Assembly (NCBI GenBank): GCA_046496815.1
Contig: JAWOGN010000307.1
Span: 1 to 8,476, forward strand
Length of the DNA: 8,476 bases
DNA from: JAWOGN01 sp046496815
Lineage (GTDB): Bacteria > Desulfobacterota > DSM-4660 > Desulfatiglandales > Desulfatiglandaceae
Reading direction: 5' to 3'
The notes under the pieces: generated by a model
Told to the model about the DNA's origin: nothing
Databases searched by the model: none
What the model saw: only the letters and a program-made list of their open reading frames with translations
Made by a program: the position numbers and the translations under genes
Part shown: one piece after another, positions 1 through 5,036 of the stretch
Numbering within the stretch: position 1 is the stretch's first letter
How the letters are laid out: each line of letters begins with the position of its first letter

Positions 1-147
1 GGAATGATAGCGTTTGTCTTCGAGTGTAATCACTACCACAGCGTTGTCGGGCATCTCCTCCTCAACGGTGACATAAATACTCAGGAAAAATCCGATGAGG
101 AAAAGGCCGATGATCGTGACGGTAATGATCTGATATTTTTTTTTCAT
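1..147 (-). CDS. N-terminus of a small membrane-anchored protein, cut by the window edge
   Basis: Reading leftward from an ATG at 147-145, 49 codons stay open to the window edge, so the C-terminus is missing. The protein begins MKKKYQ, then has one hydrophobic helix at about residues 7-25 (ITVTIIGLFLIGFFLSIYV), followed by an acidic VEEEMPD stretch and a hydrophilic VVVITLEDKRYHS segment. This is the pattern of a single-pass inner-membrane protein with its body outside the cytoplasm, or of an uncleaved signal anchor. An in-frame stop at 171-169 limits the start. A GTG at 162-160 is possible, but no good ribosome binding site precedes either codon. A candidate promoter lies at 307-278, which would give a leader of about 125 bases. 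I do not recognise the family. The basic N-terminus followed by a clean helix makes a real gene likely. Confidence 0.6.
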   Translation of the reverse strand, partial: MKKKYQIITVTIIGLFLIGFFLSIYVTVEEEMPDNAVVVITLEDKRYHS

Positions 148-277
148 TGCCAAAGATTTCACATGCCGTCAAGAATATGCAGCAACCGGCAGCGCGACAC
201 AATTGCTGCGTTCGGGTACGAATCCGGCAGCTTCGGGGAGTGAAATGGAGAAACGTTTTCCGGTTTCTTAACTTTGT

Positions 278-307
278 ATTATTACCCGTTTTGGTATCTA
301 AAGTCAA
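278..307 (-). promoter_or_regulatory. Candidate sigma-70 promoter for the leftward gene at 147-1
   Basis: On the minus strand TTGACT (307-302) is followed after 18 bases by AATAAT (283-278). Each matches the consensus at five of six positions. It lies between the end of the 344-772 lipoprotein gene and the start at 147, so it would let the left-edge gene be transcribed independently. The evidence is sequence similarity only. Confidence 0.4.
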
Positions 308-323
308 CTTTTCAGGCGCTCAT

Positions 324-343
324 ACGGCAATCTTTCCTGCCGT
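324..343 (-). repeat. Hairpin directly after the lipoprotein stop codon
   Basis: ACGGCA (324-329) and TGCCGT (338-343) form a perfect 6-bp inverted repeat with an 8-base loop. On the minus strand it starts immediately after the TGA at 346-344. No T-tract follows, so it is not a typical intrinsic terminator. It could protect the 3' end of the message or act as a weak terminator. Confidence 0.3.
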
Positions 344-772
344 TCACTTGCGTTCTTCGGCCGTGCAATCACCCTTCCAGATCACTTTAATGATTGTGTT
401 TTCCGGGTCCGTCTCAAAATAGGTCAGGCAGTTCCGGCCTCCGGCGTACCCGCCGGTGACCGCTCCGTTGATTTCGGGATATCTGATGAAGGGCGGGTAG
501 TCAATCAGCGGCGTATAGTCTATCTTGTCGAGTCCGAACGGGTCTTTGATCTGTTGATAAACGTAAACCCGGCCCTCTGCAGCCTCCTCGAGCGTTCTAT
601 CCGGATAGCCCCAGCGCTCGATGACACTTTCAATATCCTTCCCGACAAAATCCAGACATGTTTGCATGTAGCCCTTGCTTGTCTTGGTTGTCGTCGTTGC
701 ACAAGCGCCGGTGAATATCGTGAGTAGGATGATCAGAATAAGAGCGCATGCTCTTACCTTCCCATGTTTCAT
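344..772 (-). CDS. Small lipoprotein with RWGYP motif (142 aa)
   Basis: This encodes a predicted exported lipoprotein of unknown function. The N-terminus is MKHGKVRACALILIILLTIF, followed by TGAC with the modifiable cysteine at residue 24. This fits the loose lipobox pattern, with Thr at -3 being unusual. Ala at +2 rather than Asp suggests outer-membrane sorting if Lol rules apply. The mature part has a Thr-rich linker, then GKDIESVIERWGYP (residues 44-57) and a GRVYVY strand. A Gly/Tyr/Pro-rich middle follows, and the end is TIIKVIWKGDC. The start at 772 is chosen because AGGAGG (783-778) sits 5 bases upstream; the open frame continues to 1006 but that part looks non-coding. The RWG-x-P plus VYV pattern recurs in the lipoprotein at 1723-2112, so the two may be distant paralogues. 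A small beta-rich fold like SmpA/OmlA (BamE) lipoproteins is a guess only. Confidence 0.82.
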   Translation of the reverse strand: MKHGKVRACALILIILLTIFTGACATTTTKTSKGYMQTCLDFVGKDIESVIERWGYPDRTLEEAAEGRVYVYQQIKDPFGLDKIDYTPLIDYPPFIRYPEINGAVTGGYAGGRNCLTYFETDPENTIIKVIWKGDCTAEERK

Positions 773-869
773 TTTTGCCTCCTGAGTTCTTCGCGTGTGC
801 CCCTCTGCTCGGTGACGGTATTTGCAAATTCCTCCATGGCGGAGGCACCCCTGTTTTTCGTGAACGGCT

Positions 870-887
870 TCAAATAAATGTATTTGA
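870..887. repeat. AT-rich 7-bp palindrome, operator-like
   Basis: TCAAATA (870-876), spacer AATG, TATTTGA (881-887) is a perfect inverted repeat. It lies about 15-35 bases downstream of the start site predicted from the promoter at 937-909, a position where a dimeric repressor could block transcription of the 344-772 gene. No regulator gene in the window can be tied to it. Confidence 0.35.
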
Positions 888-908
888 GCAGCTTTTGCAA
901 CGACTGTC

Positions 909-937
909 ATATTAAGCTGTAGGGTCCTGAATTGCAA
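909..937 (-). promoter_or_regulatory. Candidate promoter for the leftward lipoprotein gene
   Basis: On the minus strand TTGCAA (937-932) and TAATAT (914-909) are separated by exactly 17 bases; each matches the sigma-70 consensus at four of six positions. The leader to the ATG at 772 would be about 130 bases and would contain the 870-887 palindrome. This is a moderate match only. Confidence 0.33.
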
Positions 938-1145
938 ATGCTTTTTGATTTTGGAGTTTATTCGATGGCCGGCGGAATCACATTGATGGCTGAAGAATCC
1001 AGACATCCAGAGGCGCTCCCTCAGGTGCTTAAAAAACCTCGGGGCGTCAAACAGGGGACCCTGGAGATCGAACGATGGAAGCCGAGTGCGGCATGCCGGC
1101 GGTGCGGGAGTATCGGTCGAAGGGGGAGGCGGTGTTTCCCGGTTT

Positions 1146-1355
1146 TCACCGGGTTTTGGGGCCTCTCGCTTGTGCCTTCAAGGGCTGACGGCTGATATCC
1201 GATTTCGTCTCCCGTTTCTGGGCTCCCTTGAAAAAAAGGACGGATCCCCACAGTGCGGTGAGATAAACCGCAAAGAAAGTAAAAAGCAGGTCATTTGTTT
1301 TAGACACCAAAATCCAGAAAAGAATCGCACCAAAGAAAAGTAATTTCGTCTTCAT
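1146..1355 (-). CDS. Possible small two-helix membrane protein (69 aa)
   Basis: Reading leftward from an ATG at 1355-1353 gives a 69-residue protein with two hydrophobic segments. The first is LLFFGAILFWILV (about residues 5-17) and the second LLFTFFAVYLTALWGSVLFF (about 23-42). They are joined by a short SKTND turn, and a Lys/Arg-rich hydrophilic tail follows from about residue 43. The alternation of basic ends and hydrophobic helices is typical of small inner-membrane proteins and hard to get from random sequence. Against it, no good ribosome binding site lies within 20 bases of the ATG and no strong promoter was found. I do not recognise the family and no function is suggested by the neighbours. 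Confidence 0.42.
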   Translation of the reverse strand: MKTKLLFFGAILFWILVSKTNDLLFTFFAVYLTALWGSVLFFKGAQKRETKSDISRQPLKAQARGPKTR

Positions 1356-1491
1356 ATAGTGTAGTATCGGGCGGAATCCTTTGAACTTTAGCCCTTCGAA
1401 AAGGGCTTAAAAGACCGCACGGCATGCCAGACCGGTTGTTTGCCCGGGGGAGACTTCTATCGGGGAAGAACGGACGGTCAATTTAAGAGCC

Positions 1492-1561
1492 TGACTTGAT
1501 TTGACATTTGGCCGAATGATCGGTTAATATGAATTCGGCCTCCTTAAAAGAAATCAAGTCA
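1492..1561. repeat. Nested inverted repeat enclosing a promoter
   Basis: The outer arms TGACTTGATTT (1492-1502) and AAATCAAGTCA (1551-1561) are perfect 11-bp reverse complements. The inner arms GGCCGAAT (1510-1517) and ATTCGGCC (1533-1540) are perfect 8-bp reverse complements. The inner arms flank a 15-base centre that contains the -10 hexamer at 1525-1530, and the -35 at 1501 touches the outer left arm. This could be a double operator, a cruciform-forming or hairpin-forming site, or a very small palindromic mobile repeat. The symmetry is read directly from the sequence; the role is inferred. Confidence 0.65.
1501..1530 (+). promoter_or_regulatory. Candidate sigma-70 promoter for the rightward lipoprotein gene
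   Basis: A perfect TTGACA (1501-1506) is followed after 18 bases by TAATAT (1525-1530), or after 17 by TTAATA. The first gene downstream is at 1598 (possible leader peptide) or 1723 (lipoprotein), so the leader would be about 60 or 185 bases. The promoter lies wholly inside the nested inverted repeat at 1492-1561, which suggests regulation by DNA binding. Confidence 0.5.
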
Positions 1562-1597
1562 ATTTATTTCTTTATTCTCTCATGTGGAGGTTCCCTC

Positions 1598-1726
1598 ATG
1601 AAATGCATTCCCCAAAAAGCGTTATTTTTGATCTACGGTGAATCCTTTGGGGGGGTGACTTCCCCCCGGGTGCATACAGAAGCTAAGCGCTTCCATCTTT
1701 CAAATCCACAAACGAGGAGAAAATGA
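1598..1726 (+). CDS. Possible leader peptide upstream of the lipoprotein (42 aa)
   Basis: An ATG at 1598 has GGAGG (1586-1590) seven bases upstream and opens a 42-residue frame beginning MKCIPQKALFLIYGESFGG. It ends in TGA at 1724-1726, overlapping the lipoprotein ATG at 1723 as ATGA, a geometry that allows coupled translation. The frame spans the G7/C6 hairpin at 1649-1667, so ribosomes on it would melt that structure. The peptide itself has no recognised family and its composition is not clearly protein-like. It may be a chance frame in a long leader. The frame also extends upstream to an ATG at 1529, but that lies within the -10 of the promoter. Confidence 0.33.
   Translation: MKCIPQKALFLIYGESFGGVTSPRVHTEAKRFHLSNPQTRRK
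1649..1667 (+). repeat. G-tract/C-tract hairpin in the leader
   Basis: Seven G (1649-1655), spacer TGACTT, then six C (1662-1667) can form a six-pair all-GC stem with a loop of about 6-7 bases. No T-tract follows, so it is not a terminator. It lies about 55 bases before the lipoprotein start and could modulate readthrough or translation. The homopolymers are also prone to slippage. Confidence 0.45.
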
Positions 1727-2112
1727 AAAAAGGAAAGAAGCTCTACTATCTACCAGCAGTTGCCCTGACATTAACTTGTTTTTTTTCTTTGATCGGCTGT
1801 GGGCCTAGTGCAAAATCCATTGCGTATAAAATGGATTCACAGGTAGGGACGTTGACCTACGATCAAGCCATCAGCCGGTGGGGGCCACCTATCCGGGTGG
1901 TCGACGGGAGCGGGGTTTATGTGGCCGTATGGTCGGTGGAAGCACCGCCGAACCCGGGCGTAACCGTTTTCAATTTTCTGACGCCGGTTCTTGCCGAGAG
2001 TTTGCCGCAGGGTTACCCCATCGTGAGCTCCATGGGCCACGGGGAGGCCTTGCGGATTGCGTTCGACAAAAGCACGCGGTCCATGGTGGATTGGTCTTAT
2101 CGCAGATGGTGA
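1723..2112 (+). CDS. Small lipoprotein with RWGPP motif (129 aa)
   Basis: A predicted exported lipoprotein of unknown function. The signal peptide runs MKKGKKLYYLPAVALTLTCF and ends in the canonical lipobox LIGC, with the acylated cysteine at residue 26. Gly at +2 suggests outer-membrane localisation. The mature part has TYDQAISRWGPP (residues 45-56), GVYVAVW (64-70), a Pro/Gly-rich middle, and ends ALRIAFDKSTRSMVDWSYRRW. GAGGAG (1714-1719) just before the ATG fixes the start. A possible leader peptide overlaps the start by ATGA. Both the RWG-x-P and VYV elements, and a closing Trp-containing strand, match the layout of the 344-772 lipoprotein, so a shared fold is likely although overall identity is low. 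The next gene starts 165 bases downstream without a clear terminator, so cotranscription is possible. Confidence 0.87.
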   Translation: MKKGKKLYYLPAVALTLTCFFSLIGCGPSAKSIAYKMDSQVGTLTYDQAISRWGPPIRVVDGSGVYVAVWSVEAPPNPGVTVFNFLTPVLAESLPQGYPIVSSMGHGEALRIAFDKSTRSMVDWSYRRW

Positions 2113-2277
2113 GGGTATGAGCATGATGGACGACCCTTGGGTTGACTTCAGCGCCGCTGATTTGGGGTTTGGGTCGCTTGAAAAGGGAGCGGAAGTCCCT
2201 GGGAGCCGTAATTTGGCGATGGGTCCGGCTTCGGCTTTCCGCTGGATTTTCTCAACGCTATTCCATAATATGGAAAA

Positions 2278-4677
2278 ATGATGAAACAGAGCACGCCGCA
2301 GGCCTACCCGTTTCGATGCGTGTTGAGCTTCAAACCCCTTATCGACTCCTGTGAAAAAAACAAGGCGTCATGGGGGGAAATGGGCGTTTCCTACCTGGAA
2401 AAGCTCAAGGCGAAACTCGACGAGGTCCCCGAGCTGTGTGGTCCCATCGAGGATCTTTCTCTTATCCGGCGTCACGAAGAACTGGTGAAGGGACTTGTTT
2501 CGCTGGTCCTCCCGCCCACATCCTGGGAGAGCGACCTCGTGGGGATCTTTGTGCCCTTCAACCTGCAGCCCGTTTATGTTTCCCCCCCCTTCCGCCGACT
2601 CCTGCTGGACGAAGCGGGACACATCAAGGGCATCGCGCTGGTGGGCGAGGAGATGTTCCTGAAAGGCAGGATCCTCAGAGCCTACTATCTCATTATCGAG
2701 AAGTATTACGGCATCGGCCAAAAATTCGAATATCCCATCGTCCGAGTGGTTTCGGACCCAAAGACGGGGTTGGATCTCCATCTCAGGATCAAACCCAATC
2801 TCCAGTTCCTCGAAATTCATCACAAAGGTGAACTCAAAGAGTTGTCGGAAAAGGAAAGGGCCGTGCTTCTGGAACACCTTGCGGAACCGGAAGTCCTCCG
2901 CGAAATCCTCCCCCCTGAAAACTTCGAGATTCACGGGCTTTCCGTTTTCAACATCATTGACGTGACCCAGTCCGAAATGCTCTCCGCCCTTGGAAAGGAC
3001 CTCATCGATCAGGAGTCCATTTACTCCCAGGCCGGCTTCATGCGCTTACAGCAAAGAATTCGGACCCTCTTCCGGTGTCCCGAACTCGTGATCAGCCTGG
3101 TTGCCATCCATGAAGACCAGGTCATGCTTATCAACCTCGGTTGCGAGCTCTCATCCTCTTCTGTTTTCTCAGGATCTCGTCACATCCCGCTTTCCGAATT
3201 CCAAGGGAGCCTCTATGAACAGGCGGTGACGGAAAACAGGGTGCTGCGCATCCGGGATCTCTCCGCGGAAACTCCCCGTTCCAGGGCAGAGAAGGAAATG
3301 ATCAAGGGCGGCGTGAGATCCCTGATGATTGCGCCCCTGACCTACGAGGGAGCGCTCATCGGAACCCTGGATATCGCATCGCCTCAGCCCGAGGAATTCG
3401 GGCCGATCGATATCATGCTTCTCGCGGAGATCGCCCCCATTTTTTCGATGGCCGTCAAAAGAGCGTTGGAAGAGATCGACCACAGCCTGCAGGAAATCAT
3501 CAAGGAGAAGTGCACGGCCATTCATCCTGCGGTGGAATGGCGGTTTCGAAAAGCGGCCTATCAACACCTGAACCGCCTCCGGATGGGTCAGGATTCGGAA
3601 ATGGAGCCCATTGTGTTCAGGGATGTTTACCCCCTTTACGGTGTCTCGGACGTACGGGGATCATCCGTTGCGCGAAACCGGGCCATCGCGGAAGATCTCG
3701 AGGAGCATTTGAATCTGGCCCTCGCCGTCACGGAAGCGGCCGGAAGGTTGAGGCCGCTCGCCGTCTTGGAGGAACTCGGGCACAGGCTGCGCAGAGAGGT
3801 CGAACGCATCCGAATTGGCATCAGCCCCGCCGACGAATCCGCTATCGCCCATTTACTGAAGCGCGAGGTGGAAGCCCTTTTTCCCCATCTTCGCACTTTC
3901 GGCCCGGAAGTGGTCCGCGCGGTCGACGCCTATGAAATGCTCGTGGACGAAAGGCTCGGCACGGTGTATCGCAGGAGGAAGGAATTTGAAGACAGCGTCT
4001 CCCTGTTGAATCAGCGTATCTCCTTTTACCTCGATAGGGAAGAGGGGGAAGCCCAGGCCATCTATCCCCATTATTTCGAGAAACACCAGACCGACGGGGT
4101 GGACTACCTGATCTATTTGGGCGCCGCCCTCAATCAAGACGGGAGTTTCAGCGACCTGTACCTTGAAAACTTCAGACTCTGGCAGTTGATGGTGGCCTGC
4201 GGCATTGCCTGGATCACCGAGCAACTCAAGGGGGAACTCAAGGTTCCCCTGGAGACGGCGCACCTGATTCTCGCCAGCCATACGACGCTTTCCATTCGGT
4301 TTCGCTTTGAAGAAAAACGCTTCGACGTGGACGGAGCGTATGACGTGCGCCACGAGATCATCAAATCCCGGCTGGACAAAGCGATGGTCAAGGGCCGACC
4401 GGAGCGTCTCACCCAGCCGGGCGTGATCGCCGTGGTTTTTTCACAACCCCATGAGGGCAGGGAGGTTCGCCGACACATGGAGTTTCTCGTCTCAAAAGGC
4501 TACCTGAAAGGGGACGTGGAATCCCTGGATGTGGAAGAGCTTCCCGGCGTCCAGGGGCTCAGGGCCATGCGGGGGAACGTGGACTTGGATTCCCCGGCTG
4601 TGGCGGAGCGAGTGACCGGGCGCATCCGGCCTTTGCCTCATGCCGAGGCGAGCACGACAAATCAAGGGAGGAAATAG
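2278..4677 (+). CDS. Large GAF-domain protein of a conserved family of unknown function (799 aa)
   Basis: A soluble protein with no signal peptide or membrane helix. An N-terminal region opens with FRCVLSFKPLID (residues 13-24). A GAF fold is likely at about 247-395, including SLMIAPLTYEGALIGTLDIA, the typical core strand pair. A charged helix (about 396-440) leads to the hallmark YPLYGVSDVRGSS (451-463). A helical region is followed by HYFEKHQTDGVDYLIYLG (from about 598), FRLWQL (632-637), EEKRFDVDGAYDVRHEI (from 678) and ERLTQPG (709-715). From memory these C-terminal motifs are shared by long GAF proteins common in Bacteroidetes and present in deltaproteobacteria; their function is unknown. 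GAF domains bind small ligands or sense signals, but no output kinase, cyclase or HD domain is visible, so a signalling role is only inferred. The start has a weak ribosome binding site (GGA at 2272-2274), but the ATG agrees with the family N-terminus. The gene looks intact. Confidence 0.9.
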   Translation: MMKQSTPQAYPFRCVLSFKPLIDSCEKNKASWGEMGVSYLEKLKAKLDEVPELCGPIEDLSLIRRHEELVKGLVSLVLPPTSWESDLVGIFVPFNLQPVYVSPPFRRLLLDEAGHIKGIALVGEEMFLKGRILRAYYLIIEKYYGIGQKFEYPIVRVVSDPKTGLDLHLRIKPNLQFLEIHHKGELKELSEKERAVLLEHLAEPEVLREILPPENFEIHGLSVFNIIDVTQSEMLSALGKDLIDQESIYSQAGFMRLQQRIRTLFRCPELVISLVAIHEDQVMLINLGCELSSSSVFSGSRHIPLSEFQGSLYEQAVTENRVLRIRDLSAETPRSRAEKEMIKGGVRSLMIAPLTYEGALIGTLDIASPQPEEFGPIDIMLLAEIAPIFSMAVKRALEEIDHSLQEIIKEKCTAIHPAVEWRFRKAAYQHLNRLRMGQDSEMEPIVFRDVYPLYGVSDVRGSSVARNRAIAEDLEEHLNLALAVTEAAGRLRPLAVLEELGHRLRREVERIRIGISPADESAIAHLLKREVEALFPHLRTFGPEVVRAVDAYEMLVDERLGTVYRRRKEFEDSVSLLNQRISFYLDREEGEAQAIYPHYFEKHQTDGVDYLIYLGAALNQDGSFSDLYLENFRLWQLMVACGIAWITEQLKGELKVPLETAHLILASHTTLSIRFRFEEKRFDVDGAYDVRHEIIKSRLDKAMVKGRPERLTQPGVIAVVFSQPHEGREVRRHMEFLVSKGYLKGDVESLDVEELPGVQGLRAMRGNVDLDSPAVAERVTGRIRPLPHAEASTTNQGRK

Positions 4678-4811
4678 TGTTTTCCGGCCTTTATTGAGCT
4701 GAGTTCGGCATTGCCAAAGCAAACGAGTTTGTGCAGCAGTACGACTTGCAGGGGATGGTGGTGGTTCAAGAAATTGTCTTGACCATCGGCCAAACTCGTC
4801 TTACAAAATAA
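4677..4811 (+). pseudogene. Short coding-like frame with an in-frame TGA at codon 7
   Basis: A GTG at 4677-4679 overlaps the TAG stop of the GAF gene and is preceded at a good distance by GGGAGG (4666-4671). It opens VFSGLY, then TGA at 4695-4697, then 37 further codons (AEFGIAKANEFVQQYDLQG and on to TRLTK) before TAA at 4809-4811. The post-TGA stretch has a protein-like composition with GC-rich third positions. It may be a small gene inactivated by a Trp or Cys to TGA change, the tail of a decayed gene, or, less likely, a TGA-decoded peptide. Its 3' end overlaps the antitoxin promoter. The family is unknown, and chance cannot be excluded at this length. Confidence 0.35.
4723..4799. repeat. 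Inverted repeats upstream of the antitoxin gene
   Basis: ACGAGTTTG (4723-4731) and CAAACTCGT (4791-4799) are perfect 9-bp reverse complements, 59 bases apart. Inside them TCAAGA (4766-4771) and TCTTGA (4777-4782) form a second 6-bp inverted repeat with a 5-base spacer, extendable to 8 bp with one bulged T. Both lie within the promoter region of the toxin-antitoxin module and could be binding sites or paired operators. The symmetry is observed; the role is inferred. Confidence 0.4.
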
Positions 4812-4814
4812 GAC
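4779..4814 (+). promoter_or_regulatory. Candidate promoter and autoregulatory operator of the toxin-antitoxin module
   Basis: TTGACC (4779-4784) and TACAAA (4802-4807) are spaced by 17 bases, matching sigma-70 hexamers at five and four positions. The -10 overlaps the palindrome GTCTTA (4798-4803), CAAAA, TAAGAC (4809-4814), which ends one base before the antitoxin ATG at 4815. Ribbon-helix-helix antitoxins usually repress their own operon by binding such palindromes over the -10. The predicted transcript would start at or next to the ATG, which agrees with the absence of a ribosome binding site. Confidence 0.5.
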
Positions 4815-5036
4815 ATGAAAACTTCAAGCCTCACAATAAGATTGAACAATGATCTGCATGTCCTGCTAACGAAAGCCAGTCAGCGATCCGGGAAAAACAG
4901 AAGTGCAATTGCGAGGGAGGCCCTCAGACCTCAGCTTCGTCTGGAACAGTTTGAGGAAATCAGGAAAAGGGTAATGCCGTTTGCTGAATCTCGCGGGTAT
5001 TTAAGCGACGAGGATATTTTTCCCCAGATATCATGA
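4815..5036 (+). CDS. Ribbon-helix-helix (CopG-type) antitoxin, VapB-like (73 aa)
   Basis: The predicted DNA-binding antitoxin of a type II toxin-antitoxin module. Residues 4-12 (SSLTIRLNN) form the N-terminal beta strand that inserts in the DNA major groove. Two helices follow through NDLHVLLTKASQRSGKNRSAIAREAL (about 11-37), with the conserved GKNRS turn. The C-terminal part, EQFEEIRKRVMPFAESRGYLSDEDIF, is the toxin-neutralising tail typical of CopG antitoxins paired with PIN toxins. The ATG at 4815 gives the usual family length. No ribosome binding site is present and the mRNA may be leaderless. The stop overlaps the toxin start as ATGA (5033-5036), implying coupled translation. It is likely autoregulated through the palindrome at 4798-4814. 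It is intact although its toxin partner is frameshifted. Confidence 0.87.
   Translation: MKTSSLTIRLNNDLHVLLTKASQRSGKNRSAIAREALRPQLRLEQFEEIRKRVMPFAESRGYLSDEDIFPQIS

Larger units (their letters stand above)
773..1145. other. Non-coding stretch upstream of the leftward lipoprotein gene
   Basis: I see no convincing gene in these 373 bases. Open frames here lack ribosome binding sites and read as low-complexity, Arg/Gly-rich or mixed peptides. The stretch contains the ribosome binding site of the 772 gene (783-778), a CCTCC/GGAGG inverted repeat at about 831-845, a TCAAATA/TATTTGA palindrome (870-887) and a candidate promoter (937-909). The part from about 1000 to 1145 is GC-rich with nothing recognisable. 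Confidence 0.5.

Noticed and set aside
773..1006. Upstream extension of the leftward lipoprotein frame
   Set aside because: The ATG at 772 has an ideal AGGAGG and starts a proper signal peptide. The added residues would bury the signal peptide inside the protein.
1138..1157. CCCGGT-TTTC-ACCGGG followed by TTTT, terminator-like on the plus strand
   Set aside because: No plus-strand gene lies upstream to be terminated, and on the minus strand no T run follows. The T-tract is only four bases.
932..1195. An 87-codon rightward frame in the left intergenic stretch
   Set aside because: No ribosome binding site, Arg/Gly-rich composition, and it begins inside the candidate promoter for the leftward lipoprotein gene.
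1390..1407. AGCCCTT-CGAA-AAGGGCT inverted repeat
   Set aside because: A perfect 7-bp stem, but without a T-tract on either strand and not placed at a gene end, so no role could be assigned.
2117..2281. A 54-codon frame between the lipoprotein and GAF genes, overlapping the GAF start
   Set aside because: The GAGGG lies too close to the ATG for normal initiation, and the peptide has no recognisable features. Coupling to the GAF start is possible but not supported well enough to list.
2368..2934. A 188-codon minus-strand frame opposite the GAF gene
   Set aside because: It is fully antisense to the 799-residue protein and has no ribosome binding site or recognisable features.
4695..4697. Selenocysteine decoding of the TGA in the 4677-4811 frame
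   Set aside because: Only a weak GGC-ATT-GCC hairpin follows at 4707-4715, not a recognisable bacterial SECIS element. A nonsense change or chance is more likely.
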